From: Ecdyonurus torrentis
Taxonomy: Eukaryota; Arthropoda; Insecta; Ephemeroptera; Heptageniidae
Assembly: GCA_949318235.1 (NCBI GenBank)
Contig: OX439129.1
Span: 34,819,027-34,883,026, forward strand
Length of the DNA stretch: 64,000 bases
Direction: 5' to 3'
Every line of letters begins with the position of its first letter. Within the stretch, counting starts at the first letter, position 1. The notes beneath the pieces are model-generated. The model ran no database searches, was not told the DNA's origin, and was given only the letters and a program-made list of their open reading frames with translations. This document shows, one piece after another, positions 1-13,141 of this stretch. Both the position numbers and the translations under genes were made by a program.

Positions 1-210
1 AAAAAAAAAAAGAAAGATAGGGTGCATCTCATTTAACATATAAGCTTCTCAAATAATACATGAAGACTGACAAATGATAAAAAATTAGTTCATATAATTA
101 TACAGTCATGTTTTATATTATACAAAGACTTTTGTAATGTTAAAAAAGAAATTTCCTGCTATATATTTATATTGGCAATCAAGAGACTTTTTGTTGTGGG
201 TGTGAGTGAG

Positions 211-287
<77 letters not shown>

Positions 288-1080
288 ACTTATATAGATC
301 CTGTAAATAAAAACAATGTGCTTTTTATTTAATTTTTGAGTTTTTTGTAACACTGAAATTAAATTATTGGAAAAGAACTTTATTTTCTGCTTAAAACCCG
401 TCAGCAGACGAAAATTAAATTCTTAAGTCCACATTCAAATTTTATGGTAAAAATAGAACTTGTATATATCTCTGATATATTATTAAGTGTTAAAAACTGG
501 AAGATGAACTTTTAAAACGAGTGTTTTTTTAAAATATTACAAATAATGCAAATGTGCATTGTTATAGCTCGGTTGCTAACATGAAATAAAGCGAGGGGAA
601 CAATACAAGTAAAGTTAGAAAACTTACACATAAAATTCTGTACAATGTTCTTTTTAAATCAGATTCAATTATATGAAGAAAACTTTTATACGACCACTTT
701 GAAGAGCAATACATTTTTTTAAATGATGTAATAAAACCTAAATTATAGCTTAAATCAACATAGCTTTATATAATTAAAGGAAAATGCAAATTTTAATTTT
801 TCTAACTATAAAAGCAAAGGTAGAAATTAAAAATAATTATATGTGAAGTTAAAGTACTATTTTCACAAAGGGAAAAAAAAGATAAAATAAATAAAAAGGA
901 ATGACTTAGAAACAATACGGCGAAAAGAGAAAGAGTGAGTTAGAGAGAGAGAGAGAGAGAGACCGAGAGGGTGAGTGAGAGAGAGAGAGAGAAACGCGTG
1001 AAAAGAATACATAAAAACTACGCCAGTTAAAAGTGTAGAGAAAAAGCTTTTTTGGTGCAACCCTCTCTCCTCGTCCTCCT
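1..1080. other. A+T-rich upstream flank with GA microsatellites
   Basis: No gene seen. It holds (GA)n at 214-283 and a shorter interrupted GA tract at 943-992. Perfect POU octamers occur at 546-553 (ATGCAAAT) and 784-791 (ATGCAAAT), in plain A+T-rich context where chance hits are likely. Confidence 0.6.
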
Positions 1081-1084
1081 CTCT

Positions 1085-1295
1085 GTTCGTTCACACTGAG
1101 CGGCAAGTTAATCATTCTCATAATGCTGGCAAGCAGCAGCTAATTTGCATAAATAATATGAAACTTTTTGGGGCTTAATTTCCTTCGCTCTCCCCGGATG
1201 AGCTGCTCGTGGAGCAAGCCAGAAAGAACAAAGCGAAAAGAGAACCACGATACCTCGGCGCGCCAGCCTGTCTACACGCCTGCTTACCACCCCCC
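1085..1295. promoter_or_regulatory. Complex island with a perfect POU octamer
   Basis: A block of non-repetitive, GC-richer sequence. It has a homeodomain-type core TTAATCATT near 1108-1116 and a perfect octamer ATTTGCAT at 1143-1150 inside AGCTAATTTGCATAAATAAT. The same 14-base core AGCTAATTTGCATA recurs at 61831-61842 and its flanks. It is read as a candidate enhancer. The open frames crossing it have no conserved features. Confidence 0.35.
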
Positions 1296-1689
1296 TATGT
1301 ATGCATGCACTCATCAAATATAATAAATCTTTATGAATTAACTTTCATAAATTTGATTTTATTAACAAAATTAATTTATATTTTTCTTCCTTTATTTTAC
1401 TACTATAATTTAATTCACCTAACTGAATTTTTTTTTTCCACAACCTCATTTTTGGAGAACGTATAAGTCTGAAATTCTTTATTATGTGTCCAGTCTTTTT
1501 CTCATTGTCTCTCTCTGGAAAAGCTACTCCAAAGTGTATACATGAGTCTACGTATATATACACTACATTTTCGTTCGTGCGACTTGCTTTATCGATTCTC
1601 GTGCGGCCCTCCAAACTATATACCCCGCCCGCCATTACATCAGACATAATGAGGGGAGGCCAGCGCTTGTCTCTGTATTTCTAGCTGGC

Positions 1690-1729
1690 TGCTTTTCCAT
1701 CCTAGTCCTCCCCCGCACACTACCGCCCG

Positions 1730-1781
<52 letters not shown>

Positions 1782-2075
1782 CTCATTCTCTCTCTAAACT
1801 CTGTATTTCTCTCTCTCTCTCACTCGGATTCGTGGAGCGTGCATATGATAATCCCTTTTCTCATTTCACATTATCAAATATACGCTCAACTCGGTGTGTG
1901 CTGGCCAATACTCTGGTGCTGTGTCAATATAACATTATCCATCCCTCTTTGTTTCTCTCTCTCTCTCTCTCTTTCTCTCCCTCCCAACCTCCCCTATACG
2001 CACAAACAGGGAGAGCTTGAATAATTATCTATTCCTCCACATCTCATTAATGCTGCGTCCCCTGCCTGCCAACCT

Positions 2076-2158
<83 letters not shown>

Positions 2159-2300
2159 GCATAAGCCGTCAGCCATCACTCAGTGCCCAGCTGTCATGCA
2201 GTAGACCGACAGGGTGTTGTTTCTATGTGGACCACAAGTATACACACGACAAACTTGCTCTTATTCATATACACTTGACAAAAAAAAAAAAATCTCATTA
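1690..2300. repeat. Cluster of CT microsatellites
   Basis: (CT)n tracts at 1732-1778, 1952-1980 and 2079-2158 are separated by moderately complex sequence (1830-1945 and 2160-2280). Open frames through it are serine/leucine translations of the repeat and are not genes. Confidence 0.9.
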
Positions 2301-3011
2301 AATTTTTTAAAAAATTAATTTTCATTTTTTATTAATCCGATTATTTTTTTTTTCCACGATGCTCATTTTTAATTTTTGATATATACAAATTTTAATTTGT
2401 TATATTTTAGTATAATTAATTATGTGTACATATTATTTATCGTATTTTGTTACAACGTAAAAAAAAAAAGTAAAATTTAATTTCTCTAATTTCAATATAC
2501 GCATTGACTTTCAATATAATTATATACGCAATATAAATAGTAGTTGGTATTTTAATTGGAGACCAATGCTAATTTTTCAACTGATTGTAGTTATATTTAA
2601 CCCTAATAAAGGTTAGATGCGTATTAAATTTAAAATATAAATTTATATTATATTATTTGTACATAAAAATATAAAATTTAAATATGAAATGGAAAATTTT
2701 TCTTTAAATAGTTTACAAGTTGCAATTATTTTTACTTTGAAAACGTAAATTCTTTAAAATGTATTGAAGAATGCAATTATTGGTTCAATAGAGTGTAATA
2801 GCGACCCTTTAAGAAAAAAAATCACTTTTGATGTTCTCTTGATTTGAAATCTTCAGTCTTAGACTCGCGTTAGATTCTGTTCTGTTTGTTCATAGTTAAT
2901 ACTTATAACTCGACCTGGTGAGAGAGTTGAACACACAATGTTATTGACAGTTGATACTTGTTTGATTCACATTCATTGACTGCGTGATTAAGACCTAATA
3001 CAATCTTCACC

Positions 3012-3347
3012 TTAAAGCCCCTCTCCAGACCTAGAAACATGACTTTTTAATTTATTAAACACAAAATGGGATTTTGCAAAATTATATTTATTTTGACCCA
3101 AAATTCAATTGTAACGTCAAAACGATAAATGAGAAATGTCAACTTATGTAACCTGCACAACAATTTCTTACGCATTGTGGCGACTCTGACGTCAGAGTGG
3201 CCACGAATTGCCTACTTTACAGACTTTTCATGCTTCTTTGTGTGTTTACGTTTGGGTCCTGGTGAAAATTGACACCAGTTTCAAAGGTCCCATTTTGTGT
3301 TCAATGATGTAAAAAGACATGTTCCTAAGTCTACAGAGGGGCTTTAA
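3012..3347. mobile_element. Fold-back MITE with TTAA ends
   Basis: The left end TTAA-AGCCCCTCT and right end AGAGGGGCT-TTAA are mirror images. The arms match over about 55 bases with about 11 differences; both contain ACACAAAATGGGA. The similarity continues inward to a perfect 16-base palindrome ACTCTGACGTCAGAGT at 3183-3198, so nearly the whole element can fold into one hairpin. TTAA at both edges suggests a piggyBac-type target duplication; TA with a one-base longer repeat (Tc1/mariner type) cannot be excluded. There is no coding capacity. Confidence 0.85.
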
Positions 3348-4178
3348 TAACTCTTGGCTGGCAGACTTTGGATCAGGACGCAAGCACATTGGTCAGTCAT
3401 ACTTTGAAAATCACTTATAAAATACAAGAAAAATTAAATACTTCATTTTTTTTTTAAATATGCGATGAAAAAAAGTATACAATTCAACAGCTTTATACAT
3501 TACTTTATCCGCTGGGCTAAAATTCTCGGTTGATCATCCGTGTGTATATGATGAAAAATTGATGTCCATCAATTAGATGATGGTAACAACTATACAGTAG
3601 ACTGCCTGCCCGCCTGCCTGCCTGGAGCAAGAAACTGAATATTGCGTTCACCTCACGCCTTTCATTGCTTTCAACTATGACATTTTACCTACTTGTCAAT
3701 CACGCATTTAAACCAAGTAAATGGTCAAGAGAATTTATCTTATCAAGATCTATATAGAAACCTATTATCTATTTGACTTGTCTCTGCGCATACTATTCAA
3801 TTACAGAACGTTAAAAAAAATCCAATTCATCATTATGGATATTTTTTTTAAATTTATTCTTTGAATACTATACTTTGAGTTTTATTTAAAACAATATTGT
3901 ATAATTTATTTTATATTTAAATTTATAAGTATAAAAAATTAAGCTAACTGATGGTATAGAAATTTCATAAATGTAAACCAATTTGACATATACAAGCTTT
4001 ATTTTTCATTCATCAATATTGTATATATACTGAATATATATAGCACAAAACGAACACCAATTCATTATGAAAGTTTATTGAACAAAAACCAATAAGAAGA
4101 AAAAAAATAAATGAAACACATGAATGCATAGAATAGATAGGGAGAAGGGGTTGAAAGTTTTGATGAAACAAACGTAAA
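3348..4178. other. A+T-rich spacer
   Basis: No gene seen. It contains a (CTGC)n-like stretch at 3601-3625 and otherwise ordinary A+T-rich DNA. Confidence 0.6.
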
Positions 4179-4400
4179 TTGCTAGTACTTTGTGTTGATG
4201 AGGTGAGGGCAATTATTAGAGGGAGGAAATGGGACTTTGTCGTTCAACCAATGAAACGTCCAGCTCTTTTCTTCTTAGTGACGTCACAGTCCCAGGCTCT
4301 CCATAGTCCGTTCGTAATATTAACAACCTTCAAAGGCAAGCCCATTCGATCGAATAATTATGCTAATATATGGAAACAGTTGAAGCTAATTCCAATGCTA
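4179..4400. promoter_or_regulatory. Complex island with CRE, TCF-like and homeodomain motifs
   Basis: GC-richer, non-repetitive block. It carries a perfect CRE palindrome TGACGTCA at 4279-4286, CCTTCAAAGG near 4327-4336 (TCF-like core), an early CAATTATT, and ATTATGCTAATATATGG near 4357-4373 (octamer-like). The 75-codon frame across it lacks an ATG-led conserved peptide. Candidate regulatory element. Confidence 0.3.
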
Positions 4401-6362
4401 ATTTAGATAGTCTTTTCAAGTTGCTAATTACATGCTTGCGGAATAATAAAAAAAAGAAGAGAGAGAGAGAGAGAGAGAAGAGAGATTGGTGTCGAAGTAA
4501 AGTAAAAATTAAAAAAAAAAAAGTAAGGGAAGGAGAAGCCATTTTCAAAATACATAATGTGTATAAAGCTTTATATTAAAAAAGCCTTGAGCATAAAATT
4601 TCTGTTTAAACAAAAAGTTTAAAGTGTTTTTTAATTTAACCTAAGTTTTTTTTATTACTTGATTTATGAAGTTTTTCTTTATATATTATACAATAAAAAG
4701 TCATATTTCAGGTTACTTCGATAATATATTTATAAGTAAAAATAAATTTACATTATATTCTTAAGCAGTATCAAAATTGAGCTTTTCCAAACACTTGGAA
4801 CATACTATACAAATGTGATAATAATACAGATAGACGTATACAGAGCGAAATATTCATAATGTTGCGTGAAATTTACTCAATTTAGTATATATACGTTACG
4901 CACCTAATTTACGTGGACAAAATCAAATCATAACTCATATAACTGTGTAATTGATCGTTGATTTAATTTTAAAGTGTCAAAATTAATATTGTATTTTGAA
5001 AAACTATTATATCAAGATTTGAAATTGGTTTTATTAGTAATTTGGGATTTATGTAATGATTTTGTAATGATGTTGAACGTTTGGTATATATATATAGGAC
5101 CTATACGGTGCAAGCATATAATAAACTTAAATGTATGTAATACACTGTGCTTACTGTTTTCCTGCTTCAACTGTATATACGTGACGTAAGGGTGTATATT
5201 TTCAGAGTACTATAGTAGCAAATGAAGATAGTATTGATTTAATTTGATTTTTATGGTTGTTTGTATACCTAGACTGACAAATTTATTTTTATAGTTTCCT
5301 CTTGATAATAGTATTTTTATATACTATAGTTACATTTGTACACCAACTAATCTTTTCATTATTGCACTGGTTACTCATCAAAGGAAAATAGTTAAATATA
5401 TAGGATAATGCTAATTAAAATTAATTTAACTTTTTTTTTTAAAGTTGAAATAATTTTACTTATCACTATTTATATACAATAATACATACAACAACAGAAA
5501 ACTATATAATCATATTCATTTTATTTTAACAAGATAAGCAAAAAAATGTGATTAAAATTTCTATGCAATAAAAGCTTGAATTTAATTAATTTATATATAG
5601 GGTTGCTGTCGTTGTAAATAAGAAATTGAAATTTAAATGAATGACTGTTAAAAATAATTGTCTAAAAAATTCCTAAATTGTCATCTTTAAAAACAAATCA
5701 TTTGGTTTCAATATATAGAAAACATTACTACGACATAAACGATCATAAAAAATAGTTAAGAATATTAGTAGATGTTATCATACATTTTATATCCATGAAG
5801 TGATAAAATGATACAATCCTGTCTTTTGATAAAATATATTTGCATGTTTCATATATTTCTAACAGTAAGTCCTATAATTATAATATATATTGTAAGGTAT
5901 ATATATTATAGTATTTTTATTTTCTGTAGAATTGTATACATAATTTAGAATTGATTAAATTAGTTTTTCTTTATAAATCTACTCCATTTAAATAAAATAA
6001 AACATTAAAAAGACGATAAGTATCTCAATTTATATTTACATATAGGTAATTACTTGATTTCTAAAATGCAAAGAAATAAAATTAACATTCATATAGAATC
6101 ATTTAAAAACTTTTTATTTAATTCAACTACTCGTTTTATGTTTTGTTCAAGATTAGTTAGTCATTTTGTTAAAGACATTAAAAACGTTATAAGATTTTTT
6201 TCTCTCTTTTAATTTTATGTCTATATAATTATCAAAGAAAAAAAAAGTTGATGATGATAACGTTCTTATAAAAGTATTATATAAAATTGAAGCACATAGC
6301 ATTATTATGTATATGTAAAGTTAATAAAGTTAAATATTTAAATTGGCTTTTAGTTTTTGGCC

Positions 6363-6400
<38 letters not shown>

Positions 6401-7772
6401 TTCTATATATATTTGTGGGCCACACCCTCTCATATATGTGAAGCACTAAAAGTAACTCATTAAGTTTGGCTTCAGACTTACTTGCTTCGTTAGAAATACG
6501 TACATACTTATACATACTTATACTATCGCGAGTATGTATGTATATATAAACTGGAAGCCTTAGTGTCTACTCAATGTTATATTGATAATCCTTATGATGA
6601 GCAAGCATACTTCTATAATATACTTGTGTTTGTGTCATACTTGCGTGTTACAACGACCCACTCAAAAACTTTTATCATGTTTTGACACTTTTTTTTTTTT
6701 TTATTCTTTCCTTTTTTTTTTTTTTTTTTTTTTTTTTTTGTGCTTAGTATAATGTCATTGTTTATGCTCTAACACATTGCTTTTTTTCCCTCTCTAAACC
6801 GCAGTAAAAGTTAAATTTTAATTTTTACTAAAAAATATAGAGAGAATGAATAAAGAGTTCTAATTTGTAGAAAGAACTTGACTTTGAACGTACATGGTTT
6901 ACGTAAACGTTATGGTTTATGGTATAAATAATCACATAGTACTCGACTGATATACTGATTGTTAATACAGAAGTTGAGATAAAAGGTATATAATGTATTA
7001 AAATTTATTTTTCCTCTAGGGAAACTAATTTCATTTCAGTGTCATCTAAATTAAATCACATCAAAAAACAAGTTTTTTTTTTTTTTTTTTTTTTTTTGTT
7101 ATAAAACTATTATATTATAAACTCTATCCAAAAAATTTATTACAGTACAACAATAATGTATATTTAAAACAAAAACCAACATATAAATTTGATTTTTAAA
7201 TCAAAGTTCATTATACATACGCTATATAAAAATTTATATTAGAAGGGGAGACGAATATACGTATAGATGAGTTAAAATTACCCTTTTGCTAAATTAAATT
7301 GTTTTCGTTACTTACAATATATAGTTTTCAAAGTAATTTAGACAAAATTAAAATCCATTATTCATTAAATACCTTTAAAATTCAAAGCGTTTCCAACTTT
7401 AAGCAAGAAACGAATACAGATCAGTTTGTGATTTTTTTTTTATTTTTTTTTTTTTAGACTCTCCCTATATATAGTAGAATCACTCAAATACACATTCGAT
7501 CAGCATAAGTGTCTAATTAAATATATTTTTTTTTTACGTATTTTTTATCTCTCTGGATTTATAAATCTTATATATGGATGTATAATATTATGATCACAAA
7601 CCATTCATGAAGATATAAATTTAATGTATTTTCTTTGCCTATAAAGATATAGAAAAAAAAGGCACTGTTATGACCAGTAATAATAATTATCATACTATAC
7701 CCATGTTTACATATCTTTTAACAAAATTTTAATGTACATTTTAATATGTTTAGTAATAAAATGATTTACTTT

Positions 7773-7807
<35 letters not shown>

Positions 7808-8750
7808 GAGGGAAAATATTACCAGATTAAATTTTTTTTTTATCAAAAACAGTATTTTATATTATATATTTATGCATTATTATATTCATGTATATGTTAT
7901 TAAAATAAAATATAAACTATATAATATGGTGCCTCTTAGTAATTAACGTTTTTTTTATGTAATTTTTTTTTCTCTCTTTATTTTTCCTCCTTCCACTTTT
8001 CTCTCCCTCTCTGTGTATATAAATAAAAAGCTCCAGTTAGATCGCGCGAGCGGACCAAACTTGTAATTTGAAAACGTAAATCAGTTCTTCGAATATATAA
8101 AATTTCAATTCTAATGTAAGCTCGATGAATAACACAAATATTAATTAATTTTTGTTTTATATGAAAAAAAAAGTATATATATATAAAAAGTAATAATAAA
8201 ACAAACACACAAATCATAAAAGGTTTTTATAAAAGAATTTATTAAGAGAGAATGAGAGAGTGAGGGAATCATTTACATGTTACCTCAATTACCACTGTTG
8301 TTTTTTTAAATAATAATAATAACATAAAAAATAATAATAAAATTCTATACATCTCTCGTAAATATATGCAGCATTAAGCATGCAATATTCATTATTAAAG
8401 GAAAATATTGTGACATTTAAAAAATATAAATATAAAATATATATATATATACAAATATTATATTGCCTTGTGAATATTTATATAAATGTATGGAATAAAA
8501 AAAATTGTAAATTTCAATAATTTTTTTTTCATGCATATTGACATTTTTGTATGTTTAATGTATATGTATATGTGAAAAAAAAAAAAGTTTGATACATTTG
8601 TTTTTATGTTAGAGTATCTCGTTCTCATGTCACATTCAAACACTTCATCAACAACTAACACATAAAGATTAAAACGTACGAAATATTTTGTCTGACTTAT
8701 GGTTGCTCCGCGTCCACAGTTATACACCATCACCACCACCCCGCTAACAA
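4401..8750. other. A+T-rich spacer with scattered microsatellites
   Basis: No gene seen. It holds CT runs at about 6361-6402, long T runs near 6709-6739 and 7073-7097, an (AT) run near 7772-7807, and one octamer ATTTGCAT at 5838-5845 in plain context. Confidence 0.6.
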
Positions 8751-8756
8751 TGTATT

Positions 8757-8758
<2 letters not shown>

Positions 8759-8820
<62 letters not shown>
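8759..8820. repeat. (CT)n microsatellite
   Basis: Nearly pure CT dinucleotides with one interruption near the right end. It is followed by a short complex stretch (GCTATCAGCAGCTGTCCGC). Confidence 0.95.
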
Positions 8821-9165
8821 GCTATCAGCAGCTGTCCGCACCCCCGTATAACATACTTGTCACATTGGTTAGCAAAAGCTCTAACTATAATATGTATAGC
8901 TGATATTTTGTATCGGCTCTTTAGCTATGTATGTATATATTTATACTGAAATATAGTTATAAAATATACGAGCCGCCAACATCATACCATCGAACTCCCT
9001 TCATGTCTCACTTGTATATATAATGTATGTATATATATATTTTATATTATACCAAAACCATTATTACATGTAGCCAGGCAGCAAGGCATTACTGGATGGT
9101 TTGGAGGGTATATACAGTACTCATTCTCATTCCACTGGTAATTAAGGTGATATCGCACACGCATA

Positions 9166-9196
<31 letters not shown>

Positions 9197-9337
9197 AATG
9201 TTCTGTATATATATAAATACATACACCCAAATAACACTAAGATAGATAATGAAAACAAGGCGGAAATCTAGATTATATTCTGGTATATTTTGCCTTTGCG
9301 TGTGCATTGCTTGTTTTCTATTGCTCTATACTATTTT

Positions 9338-9471
<134 letters not shown>

Positions 9472-9561
9472 GTAACAACTGTGGAAGCTTTTGCTCTCAA
9501 GTTATCAGGACATTATAGTTTATATAAAGGTGTACACATAGGAATAATAATAACCATGATA

Positions 9562-9622
<61 letters not shown>

Positions 9623-11058
9623 GTTCCCCAAAATTTTGTGAAAGAGAAAGAGAGATAATGATTAATGCATATAACAATAACATTCACGCTAATGTGATAA
9701 ATTATAGATTACACATTTTGTTTAGAATTATGTAAAATACATTCAGAAATATAACAAAGTAAATGTTTATTGTAATAAGATGATACTGCATGATAACAAA
9801 ATAATAATAATAATATAACTTTGCTGCACTATCTGTTATACTGCCAAATATGTATATATACAGTATATATAATATACAGATTTTCTTAATGATATTAATA
9901 TAATTACAACATATATTTATACCATTAAATTATACATATTAAATGCAATAAGATATTATTTAAATAGTTTTAAGTAATTTATGTACATTTATTTTTTTAG
10001 ATTTAAAGAAGTCTTTGGTTCAAAGTCAGTAAAATGAGAAGAAAAAAACTGAGACCTGTGGCTTGCATATAAGAAATATTTCTGAGGCTGGAGAGGGGAG
10101 AGAGAGAGAGAGAGACTACAAAACGTGTATATGTTTGTATACCGTCCCATGTTGGAAACTTTGCATGATAGAAATTCATAGTGCTGACACTTTTTGCTCT
10201 CGTGAGTGTTGTGGTTTTTGTTCCATTATGTTTCAATTAATATATAACATATTTCTTGTTTTATTAAAAAAAAACAAAACAAAAAAAACAATAAGATTAA
10301 AATGTCTATTAATTTTATTTTGACGGATAGTCATTTAAAAAAACAAAGCGGACTATACTGTATAAGCTATAAAGAAAATGTCAACCACTTTTGACCCCTT
10401 TTAATCAAAGAGTCATAAGTCAAAAGAAAAAAAAAGTTGTTGCATATAGTAATGCGTTCGTTACAATAGTAGTAGTCCTCTTTACCAAGAATTATTATAT
10501 ATAATATTATAAAGTTATGTGCTCATAAAACACAAAACAACTCTTCAGTTTAATTAATATAAGATCACAATAAATTAATTAATATTTGCATCTTTGAATC
10601 TCACAGGTAATTGTATAAACATCATTACAATATATTGATGATAGTATGGTATTAAATATTGTCTTGTTTATAGTATTATTAATATTACTATTATGAAGTG
10701 AATAGACAAAGCTATAACAATGTGGACCATCATGTAATTATAGACAAAGAGTTATACAAGAGAAAGGAAAGAGGGAGAGGGGAAGATTGGAATGGGAGGT
10801 GGTAGGATTATCAGGCCACAAGATGAAGCTTTTTGCAATATTGCATTAAACAGTCTTGCTCAGTACACTGATGATGATGGTGACATTAAATTTAATGAGA
10901 AAATTTTGCTAATATAACTTTAAGCTCTTCTTCAATATATATATACACACCCAACGTTCCGGCGAGATTCTCTCTTTCTCTCTCACACTCTCTTCGTTCG
11001 TTTCATTTTCTTAATTAAGTTATGATAATATTGAGCGTCGTCGCTTTAATTTCTCTCT

Positions 11059-11061
<3 letters not shown>

Positions 11062-11109
<48 letters not shown>

Positions 11110-11456
11110 GTCATGCTATTGTAAAACTTTGATTGCATATTTTAAATGTTTAATTTTTTTATTGTATATTAGCATATAATTTTTTTATACTCTCTCTCTC
11201 CTCTTTCTCTGATTAATTAAAGTTCTTTATCTTATTGTCAACGCCTCCTTGCACATGTTCTCGTCTTCTTTCTATAAAAGGAGTGAGAGAAAGAAGAAAA
11301 AAAAAATGGTCTGAATAAAATGTTTCCTGATTTAAATGCGTTGTATAACAAGAAAATTCATAATTATAATGTTTTATATAATAATGTTTTAAAACAAAAT
11401 ATTAATTTTTTGATTGAAATCGTCACGCAAACTGTAAAAGTGTGACGCATTTTGTC

Positions 11457-11514
<58 letters not shown>
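11062..11514. repeat. Pair of opposite-strand GA and CT microsatellites
   Basis: (GA)n at 11062-11108 and (CT)n at 11460-11514 flank about 350 bases of A+T-rich sequence, so the two tracts form a potential long-range inverted repeat. Confidence 0.9.
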
Positions 11515-11515
<1 letters not shown>

Positions 11516-12117
11516 AGTTTTTTAGTTGATATTATCTCTGTCTGTGGCGCGCGTTTATAATTAAATTCATAGAGTTACTAAAAATTATTATTAATTTTTT
11601 CTGCTCTCATGACTTTTTTAAAAAAATAATAAAGATGGCGTGAAAGATAATTTTTAATTAATTAATAAAATATAAATATGGTAATGTTTTTAAAAAGTTA
11701 ATTGATATTGACTTTATTAACCGGAATTATACGTATGGATTAAGAAAAAAAGTATTCTTTGATGTTGTATATAAAATAACTTTATTTTATTGTTAATAAA
11801 TTTTATATACAATTTTTTTTTCTTCAAAAATATAAAATAATTTGTTGGAAATTTTAATCTCTTTGTTTGTTGAAAAATATTGTGGATTTATTGAATTGTC
11901 ATTTTTAATTTAGTTTCAAACGTTAATTGCTATATAACACATTTTGTAAAATAATAATAATAAAAAAAATCACAAGAGAATTGTGTATGTTTAGGCTTTT
12001 TATTGGTATTTATATAAAGAAGGTTGAAATATTGGAAAAATAATAATATATAGTAATTCCATTGTTTTAATATTAGTATAATAAAAGCTTTAGTGCGGCA
12101 ACTCTGATGCTAAAGTC

Positions 12118-12118
<1 letters not shown>

Positions 12119-12161
<43 letters not shown>
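12119..12161. repeat. T43 homopolymer
   Basis: An unbroken run of 43 T, ending 13 bases before the TTAA of the neighbouring transposon. Confidence 0.95.
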
Positions 12162-12165
<4 letters not shown>

Positions 12166-12174
12166 ATGTTTATC

Positions 12175-12511
12175 TTAAGGGAGTTGTTGACCGAGGTCGG
12201 CCATTAGACTAAAACTTTTTCGTCAAAAATATCTGAAATTTTGCACAATGATACTTCAGCTTGAGACAATTTCAAATATATAAAAAATTTGAGGGGTCAC
12301 CGTGCAAATTAATTTTATATGATTTTTTGAAATTTTAAGCCCATAAGGCCCAATGTTAATTTCAATAATTTCTTTCTTTTTTTCGGGGCCTTCAAACATC
12401 ATGAAATTTTTATCACGGCCAGGTGTGACCCTTAGCTACACAATAACACCAATTTTAGACCCAAAACACGTGTAGTTTTTTAAACATAAGGTCGGTACCC
12501 TACTCCCTTAA
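12175..12511. mobile_element. MITE with TTAA target duplication
   Basis: TTAA at 12175-12178 and 12508-12511 bracket a 329-base insert. The left end is GGGAGTTGTTGACCGA; the right end, read on the other strand, is GGGAGTAGGGTACCGA, giving imperfect terminal repeats of about 16 bases. The interior is complex, has no open frame, and differs in composition from its flanks. It is not a fold-back, unlike the element at 3012-3347. The TTAA duplication points to piggyBac-type mobilisation by a transposase encoded elsewhere. Confidence 0.85.
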
Positions 12512-12934
12512 TTACTATACAAAAACTTAACACCGAATATTTGTTAAATTTACTAACTTAATTATCTAAAATAATTTTTAGCATTATATGTCTAACACTA
12601 TTAATACTATATTGTAACTGACTGTGTATAACAGTTGGGTTAAATTGAGAGGTTGTATACGCCTGATTTCGTACAATAAAAGCCGTTAATTATTATTATA
12701 TATATACAAGTGCAGTGGATTTTTTATTGATTGCTATTTATGGAACTAAAGTGACATAAAACGTTATATTAAAATATAATTTTATATTGACCTTTAAATA
12801 TTCTTATTTTTTAAAGACAATTTTTAGTGTCACGACACGATATAATTTTCGTAAGAATTTTCTTATATAATGTGATAATCATTACAACAACGACCTGTAG
12901 ACATGTTAAGTTGATAATATAAAGACGAGAGAGT

Positions 12935-12972
<38 letters not shown>

Positions 12973-13096
12973 AAAAAAAGTTATGTTCTTCAGTGTTATG
13001 AAGGTCGTTCAGTGACGGTGTCAGTTGGTCACGGGTGTTGAATCCAAATCAAGGGGGATATCCTCCCCTGTGCTTGGTGTAACCTAACATGTGGAC

Positions 13097-13141
<45 letters not shown>

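Noticed and set aside
13050..13070. Dorsal/NF-kB-like GGGGATATCC word
   Set aside because: It only approximates the consensus, is isolated, and lies between GA tracts; not enough to call a site.
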